Shown: in pieces, positions 49,637 through 52,658 of the stretch
Layout: each line of letters begins with the position of its first letter
Numbering within the stretch: position 1 is the first letter of the stretch
Assembly: GCA_947626045.1 (NCBI GenBank)
Contig: CANQQS010000004.1
Span: 1 to 52,658, forward strand
Length of the DNA: 52,658 bases
Direction of reading: 5' to 3'
DNA from: an uncultured Clostridia bacterium
GTDB taxonomy: Bacteria > Bacillota > Clostridia > UBA1381
Made by a program: the position numbers and the translations under genes
Notes under the pieces: model-generated
What the model was told of the DNA's origin: nothing
What the model saw: the letters and a program-made list of their open reading frames with translations, nothing else
Databases searched by the model: none

Positions 49637-51906
49637 TTTAATTCAACCTCCTTACAATCAGAAATACGGCAAAGTTTACCCGAGGAATTTATGGTATAAG
49701 ATATACGGCCCTCGGATTCTGTCCATAGCCTATTCTTGATTCTATATTCTTTATACTCATCTTTAAGATTTGGCAGCTGATTACCGGCAGAGAACGACCC
49801 TGTTGAAGTAATCCCTGCATCATCAACTATAGCAACGGGAATTTCGTAATCGAAATATTGTTTTGTAAGTGATTTTGCCTCTTCCGAGATTGTTTTTTCA
49901 AGATTTTTAAGCTCTCTTTCCGCATTGGTGATAATGGTTTTAACCTTAAGCTTTTTTGCCTTTTCTGTTTTAATTTTTTCTTTAAGAGTATTTATTTCAG
50001 CAATGTATTGCTCACGGACTTCTTGCTCAGCCTTTGTTTTTGCATCTGAATATTGCAATTCTTCTTCTTCGGTAAAACGCTTGAAGAATACAAGGCTTGG
50101 TTTTACGGTAGCGCCGGCGGCAATAAATACATCCTGAGGAATTGAGCAAATTAAAATTATTTTTGCTCTTCCTTCAAAATATTCTCTGACTTTTTGAAGA
50201 TTGGATGTATTCAGTACGCCTTCCGGTAAAACCATTCCCATACGTCCACCCTTCTTAAGAAGACGCAGGCAGCGTTCCATAAAAAGAACCTCTGTAAGAC
50301 CGGACATTGACCCGGTATCATACAATGAAAGCAGCTTTTTACCTATATTATCATTCACTTGTTTCAGTGCATTTTCGTAAGCCTCACCATATTTCTTTTT
50401 ATATTTTTTAATTAAAGTTTCATCGGTAAACCTATCAGCTTCCGTAACCTTTTGATTTTTGTCGATACGCGCACCAAAAGGAGGGTTAGTTAAAATAACA
50501 TCAAAACGCTCTTCGAAAATGCCGTTAACATTCAACAAACCGTCATGATGATGAACTCCACCGTGTCCATCACCATGCATAATCATGTTCATCTTTGATG
50601 TTCTTGCCATACGGGGATTAGCATCGGTACCATAAATACAATTATGTGACAAATTGTACATACGGCTGCCCTCTGTTTGTGTATCCAGCTCTTTATTTAA
50701 AATTGTCTGCATATTTTCAATACGCTTATTAACAGCGAGCTGTGCCGATTCTGAAAGATTTTCATAATTATCTCCCTCGATTTCGGTACGCAATTTTGCT
50801 TTTTGCGTCTTTATGTCATTCTCAATCTGTTCACGCACATATTCAAATGCTTTAATTAAAAAGCCCCCGCTGCCGCAAGTAGGATCACAAATAACTTCAC
50901 ATTCCTTTGGATCCAGGATTGACGTCATAAAATCTACAATAGTACGCGGTGTAAAGAATTGACCAAGTTCACCCCTGAAAGTTGTGCCAAGAAATTGTTC
51001 AAATGCAATTCCTTTGACATCGTCCTGTGTATCAGAAAGGTTATAGACTTGTAATTTTTCCAATATTTGTTCAAAACTGTTCTGACGAATCTTTATGTTT
51101 TCATTGTCATCAAACAATCTGTCTTCTTTAAAAACATCTTTTGTATCGTTAAACAAAATTTGCATGTACGGTAAATCAACACCACTTTTTTTGAGAGTTG
51201 GCCGGGTGTATTTTTCATAATCTTTTTCTAATTGTTGGAATTTTTTTAGTGTAAAAACCTCGCTTCCTCGTTTATCTCTTTCATAGCGAATCTTCATGAA
51301 TAATATTTTGCTTATTTCATCAAAAGCAGCCTCGGGAGAAAGTTTATCATTGTTTCTAATGATGTTATGGCATGTACGAAGCATTTTAGTAAATTCTTCT
51401 CGTGTAAAGGTTTTCGTCTTTCCTAAAATCTCTTTTACCTTTTTATCAATAAGCGCTTCTTCCGCGGTGGGGATAGCGACAACTTCGACCAATTCTTTGG
51501 GTAAATATTCTTTATTAACATTAAAGTATTTTGTTTCTTTTTCATTTGTAGTCACAAAAAAACTTGCCCCCGCCCAAGAGGCATAATTATATCCCTGATA
51601 ATAATCTTCTTCACGGATACGCACATTTTCTGCTTTACATTCAACAACTATAAAAGCAGCTTTACTTTCGTCTTTGTCCTTTTTCGATTTCCAAACAACA
51701 ATATCAGCGCGTGCTTTTCCTTGACCGCGTTGAGAGTTGTTGACTTTGAGTTCTTGTGCCATTTGTTCAAGGGAATAACCATAGTCATCAACAAGTTTCT
51801 TTATATATTTTTGACGCACTTTTTCCTCCGGTGTTTCTATATGCCAGGAATTTGTCAGCGGACAAAATATTTTTCCGTTCTCTCTTTTTATTTGCAATTC
51901 ACTCAT
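49630..51906 (-). CDS. Restriction-modification fusion: HsdR-N-like nuclease plus N6-adenine methyltransferase
   Basis: A 758-residue fusion. Residues about 1-140 resemble the nuclease domain of HsdR: Asp68 in ARADIVVW and Glu89-x-Lys91 in IVVECKAE give an intact PD-(D/E)xK site. Residues about 165-290 are the helical HsdM N-terminal region. The methyltransferase core follows, with GQFFTPRTIVDFM, motif I DPTCGSGGF (about 341-349) and the catalytic NPPF (474-477). A coiled-coil segment lies at about 620-680. With the separate specificity subunit downstream and no HsdR translocase in view, the layout matches BcgI-like (type IIB) systems better than classical type I. The start at 51906 follows AGGAGAAATAAT. 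Both activities look intact; pairing with the specificity gene is near certain. Confidence 0.9.
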   Translation of the reverse strand: MSELQIKRENGKIFCPLTNSWHIETPEEKVRQKYIKKLVDDYGYSLEQMAQELKVNNSQRGQGKARADIVVWKSKKDKDESKAAFIVVECKAENVRIREEDYYQGYNYASWAGASFFVTTNEKETKYFNVNKEYLPKELVEVVAIPTAEEALIDKKVKEILGKTKTFTREEFTKMLRTCHNIIRNNDKLSPEAAFDEISKILFMKIRYERDKRGSEVFTLKKFQQLEKDYEKYTRPTLKKSGVDLPYMQILFNDTKDVFKEDRLFDDNENIKIRQNSFEQILEKLQVYNLSDTQDDVKGIAFEQFLGTTFRGELGQFFTPRTIVDFMTSILDPKECEVICDPTCGSGGFLIKAFEYVREQIENDIKTQKAKLRTEIEGDNYENLSESAQLAVNKRIENMQTILNKELDTQTEGSRMYNLSHNCIYGTDANPRMARTSKMNMIMHGDGHGGVHHHDGLLNVNGIFEERFDVILTNPPFGARIDKNQKVTEADRFTDETLIKKYKKKYGEAYENALKQVNDNIGKKLLSLYDTGSMSGLTEVLFMERCLRLLKKGGRMGMVLPEGVLNTSNLQKVREYFEGRAKIILICSIPQDVFIAAGATVKPSLVFFKRFTEEEELQYSDAKTKAEQEVREQYIAEINTLKEKIKTEKAKKLKVKTIITNAERELKNLEKTISEEAKSLTKQYFDYEIPVAIVDDAGITSTGSFSAGNQLPNLKDEYKEYRIKNRLWTESEGRISYTINSSGKLCRISDCKEVELKW

Positions 51907-51950
51907 ATTATTTCTCCTGCTCAACTGTAATCAGATATTATTCTATGACT

Positions 51951-52658
51951 CTAAATCATTTCTTTATACTCAACCAAACTCACATTACCCATCTCATTTG
52001 CTCTATCAATACAACCTTTTGTAAAGCCTGCTTTTGAGAACAGGTAATAATGCTTTGTCGTATAATTAAATAGTTCGCTCCGCTTTACAAGAGTGTCCAA
52101 AACACCAAGGTCAACTTTTTCGTTTGTCCATTTACATTCTGCAAAGAGGGCTGTGTTTTTATCCTGTTCTCCCATAATATCAATTTCGGCTTGGGCTTTT
52201 TCTTTCGGATCATTGCCCCACCAACGACCGAGAGATTTGAACTCTACCGGACAATTGCCGGAAAGAAGCTGTTTCCAAAGATATTGTTTACAGATTTCTT
52301 CAAAAACCTTGCCCATATAATCAGAAAGCTGAGGTTCAATGCGTTTATAAACCAAATCGGCGGCACCGCGGGCAATAATTGAATTATTATCAAGCACAAA
52401 ACGATACCAGAAACGGAACATATTATCCTCAATGGAATAGATAGATTTTCTGGAAGCCTTTTCTCCATAAGGCGTTTCCTTCTGCACAATCCCAAGATTT
52501 ATAAGATTCTTAAGGTAGCTCGTGCAAACATTTGTATCTTCGCCTACCTTGCTTGAAATCTCAGACATTCTTGATGAACCAGTTGCGATAGCCGTAATAA
52601 TTGCCGTATAAGTAGCAGGCTCACGCACTTCCTGTTTTAACAGGTTGGTCGGCTCTTC
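51951..52658 (-). CDS. ATP-binding protein with DUF234 C-terminal domain (5' end outside window)
   Basis: The frame is open to the right edge, so the N-terminal part is missing. The visible 236 residues start EEPTNLLKQEVREP, then a winged-helix segment (TGSSRMSEISSKVGEDTNVCTSYLKNLINLGIV) and FRFWYRFVLDN. A DUF234-like domain follows with AEIDIMGEQD and LFAECKWTNEKVD, which look like the acidic and ExK residues of a PD-(D/E)xK fold. This is the C-terminal half of the archaeal-ATPase/DUF234 family; the P-loop domain should lie beyond the edge. It is on the same strand just before the restriction-modification genes. These proteins are often linked to mobile elements and toxin- or defence-like loci. 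Confidence 0.85.
   Translation of the reverse strand, partial: EEPTNLLKQEVREPATYTAIITAIATGSSRMSEISSKVGEDTNVCTSYLKNLINLGIVQKETPYGEKASRKSIYSIEDNMFRFWYRFVLDNNSIIARGAADLVYKRIEPQLSDYMGKVFEEICKQYLWKQLLSGNCPVEFKSLGRWWGNDPKEKAQAEIDIMGEQDKNTALFAECKWTNEKVDLGVLDTLVKRSELFNYTTKHYYLFSKAGFTKGCIDRANEMGNVSLVEYKEMI

Overview
The window looks like chromosomal DNA of an anaerobic, Gram-positive-lineage Clostridia (Bacillota) bacterium of moderate GC content. Sigma-A promoters and strong AGGAGG-type ribosome sites are common. The genes include spoVG, pyruvate phosphate dikinase, a membrane pyrophosphatase, an L-box lysine riboswitch and several surface proteins with SLH cell-wall anchors. Two large SLH proteins, a GH51 arabinofuranosidase and a PL1-like pectate lyase suggest a gut or rumen pectin/arabinan degrader. 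A Monoglobus-like organism is one possibility, but that is inference only.

Layout. 1-5.2 kb: 3' part of hppA, branched-chain aminotransferase, a zinc-ribbon membrane protein, enolase. 5.3-9.7 kb: an OmpR/histidine-kinase pair, a secreted Ig-like/glucosaminidase wall hydrolase, a YihY/BrkB membrane protein. 9.7-11.3 kb: an unusual two-gene unit, a Gly/Ser/Tyr/Phe repeat protein followed by a DxD-containing glycosyltransferase-like protein. 11.4-14 kb: ppdK. 14.1-15.4 kb: an AT-rich islet (SLOG-like and XRE-like genes) bracketed by palindromic repeats. 15.4-19.4 kb: SLH-anchored GH51 enzyme. 19.6-23.3 kb: orphan lipoprotein, murC, spoVG, CAP-domain protein. 23.4-26.8 kb: lysine-riboswitch operon asd-dapA-dapB, carrying a block of palindromic repeats between asd and dapA. 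26.9-28.8 kb: a secreted protein with a highly structured leader and a DnaJ-type cysteine cluster. 28.8-31.8 kb: sulfur operon metY - ECF S component - cysK on the minus strand. 32.1-35.4 kb: LMW protein tyrosine phosphatase, lysS, a stand-alone ClpX-like ATPase. 35.9-47.3 kb: a polysaccharide locus with two AraC-type regulators divergent from a 2325-residue SLH/LamG protein and a pectate lyase. 47.4-52.7 kb: an AT-rich accessory region with a gutted integrase, a broken XRE regulator, a broken AAA ATPase, a BcgI-like restriction-modification pair (nuclease-methylase fusion plus specificity subunit) and the C-terminal half of a DUF234-type ATPase.

Functional links. Enolase, PPDK and the pyrophosphatase fit a PPi-linked glycolysis in which PPi can be used for ATP formation or ion pumping. 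The asd/dapA/dapB set makes lysine and diaminopimelate under lysine feedback. metY and cysK assimilate sulfide into homocysteine and cysteine. The AraC genes probably control the adjacent surface pectin machinery.

The most interesting features are the GGSY-repeat protein/glycosyltransferase pair, the structured leader upstream of the gene at 27138, the modular palindromic repeat families (one copy split by another insertion), and the nuclease-methylase fusion. All family names were assigned by eye from motifs; no database search was possible.
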